NCBI GenBank assembly: GCA_030043175.1
Contig: JASHYD010000422.1
Coordinates: 1 to 5,219 of the forward strand
Direction of reading: 5' to 3'
Length of the DNA stretch: 5,219 nucleotides
Origin: Xanthobacteraceae bacterium
Lineage (GTDB): Bacteria; Pseudomonadota; Alphaproteobacteria; Rhizobiales; Xanthobacteraceae
Part shown: piece after piece, positions 4,628-5,219 of the stretch
Position numbering within the stretch: the stretch's first letter is position 1
Layout of the letters: every line of letters starts with the position of its first letter
Program-made: the position numbers and the translations under genes
Notes under the pieces: generated by a model
Told to the model about the DNA's origin: nothing
Database searches by the model: none
What the model saw: only the letters and a program-made list of their open reading frames with translations

Positions 4628-5219
4628 TCACAGCCCGAACACCCAAACGACGGTGGCGTTGCCCTGCAAGCGCAGTTCCGGTGTGCGATTGACCGTGGCG
4701 CGCGTGTTGCGCGGCGGCGCCGCGCCTGGGCCGGCGCAACACAGGCCGGACGCGATCGCGATGTATTGCTTGCCGTTCACCGCGTAGGTCATGGGCGGCG
4801 CATTGAAGCCTGAGCCCACGTTGATGCGCCACAACTCATCGAGTGTCTGGTCGTCATAGGCAAGCACGGTCCCATCGATCAACGCGGTCACCACGATGCC
4901 GCCCGCGGTCGATAGCACTCCGGCGGAGTTCGGGTAAGGCAGGTCGATGCGTTTCTTAATCTCACCGGATGCCGGATCGACCGCGACCAGGCCACCGCTG
5001 ACGCGGCCGCCGTCGCCGATCGCGCCGCCGAAGAACTTGCCCTTTACGTGGGCGGTGGCGTCGGGTGTCACCTGGCCGCAGCCCTCGTGGGTCGGAACAT
5101 AGAGCATGCTGGTCCGGCGACTGTAGGACGGCGGCCAGAAATTCGTACCACCCGCGATGTCCGGGCAGATGCGGCGTGCGACCTTATCCTGCACCCTATC
5201 GGCGGGTTCGGCGTAAAGC
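4628..5219 (-). CDS. PQQ-dependent dehydrogenase, C-terminal part (runs off window)
   Basis: This is the C-terminal ~196 residues of a second periplasmic quinoprotein of the methanol/ethanol dehydrogenase family. The frame is open to the right edge (LYAEPADRVQDK is readable before the apparent GTG at 5194), so 5194 is not the real start. Visible family features are GGTNFWPPSYS, the blade motif AVDPASGEIKKR, TALIDGTVLAYDD, and the near-invariant ELWRINVGSGFNAPPMTY followed by GKQYIAI. It ends in VFGL, as does the broken copy at 825-2488, and the two C-termini are clearly homologous (LIDGT, AYDD, INVGSGFNAPPMT). It differs by an insertion after IASGL that carries adjacent cysteines (codons 4736-4741). 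It appears intact in the window and converges on the paralog pair. The catalytic Asp region lies outside, so metal preference cannot be read. Confidence 0.9.
   Translation of the reverse strand, partial: LYAEPADRVQDKVARRICPDIAGGTNFWPPSYSRRTSMLYVPTHEGCGQVTPDATAHVKGKFFGGAIGDGGRVSGGLVAVDPASGEIKKRIDLPYPNSAGVLSTAGGIVVTALIDGTVLAYDDQTLDELWRINVGSGFNAPPMTYAVNGKQYIAIASGLCCAGPGAAPPRNTRATVNRTPELRLQGNATVVWVFGL

Noticed and set aside
1..5219. CRISPR arrays, tRNA or rRNA genes, insertion sequences
   Set aside because: I saw no regularly spaced repeats, cloverleaf patterns, rRNA motifs, transposase motifs or terminal inverted repeats.

Overview
The window looks like GC-rich proteobacterial DNA, most likely from an alphaproteobacterium of the Bradyrhizobium/Xanthobacteraceae type. 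That placement is an inference from base composition, codon use and gene content, not from a marker gene. The theme is periplasmic quinoprotein oxidation. Two PQQ-dependent dehydrogenase genes of the methanol/ethanol family lie on the minus strand, on either side of two tandem plus-strand genes that encode paralogous secreted proteins of unknown function.

Layout. Positions 1-824 hold no convincing intact gene; the best candidate is a small membrane-anchored ORF at 398-616. Positions 825-2488 (minus) hold the first PQQ dehydrogenase. It is recognisable from signal peptide to C-terminus but is broken by one in-frame amber codon and seven single-base losses, all in the same direction. Positions 2489-2752 form a divergent intergenic region with a perfect 11-bp-arm hairpin and a separate 7-bp-arm inverted repeat, both good regulatory candidates. 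Positions 2753-3613 and 3665-4525 (plus) encode two 286-residue exported paralogs. Positions 4526-4627 form a convergent gap with a GC-rich hairpin suited to be a terminator. Positions 4628-5219 (minus) hold the intact C-terminal part of a second PQQ dehydrogenase that continues beyond the window.

How the genes may work together. The dehydrogenases would oxidise an alcohol or related substrate in the periplasm with PQQ and a bound Ca2+ or lanthanide ion. The first copy carries the Asp-Tyr-Asp active-site signature associated with lanthanide use. Each tandem paralog has a perfect EF-hand-type loop (D-x-D-x-D-G-x-x-D-x-x-E) at the same residue positions, plus a conserved pair of cysteines after the signal peptide. 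The most interesting proposal is that these are metal-binding periplasmic partners of the quinoproteins and that the locus arose by duplication of a dehydrogenase/partner unit. The motifs and arrangement are seen directly; the functional link is inference.

Caution. All the frame damage lies at 1129-2104, next to a stretch (1-824) that also reads badly. Genuine gene decay and a poor-quality assembly end both remain possible.
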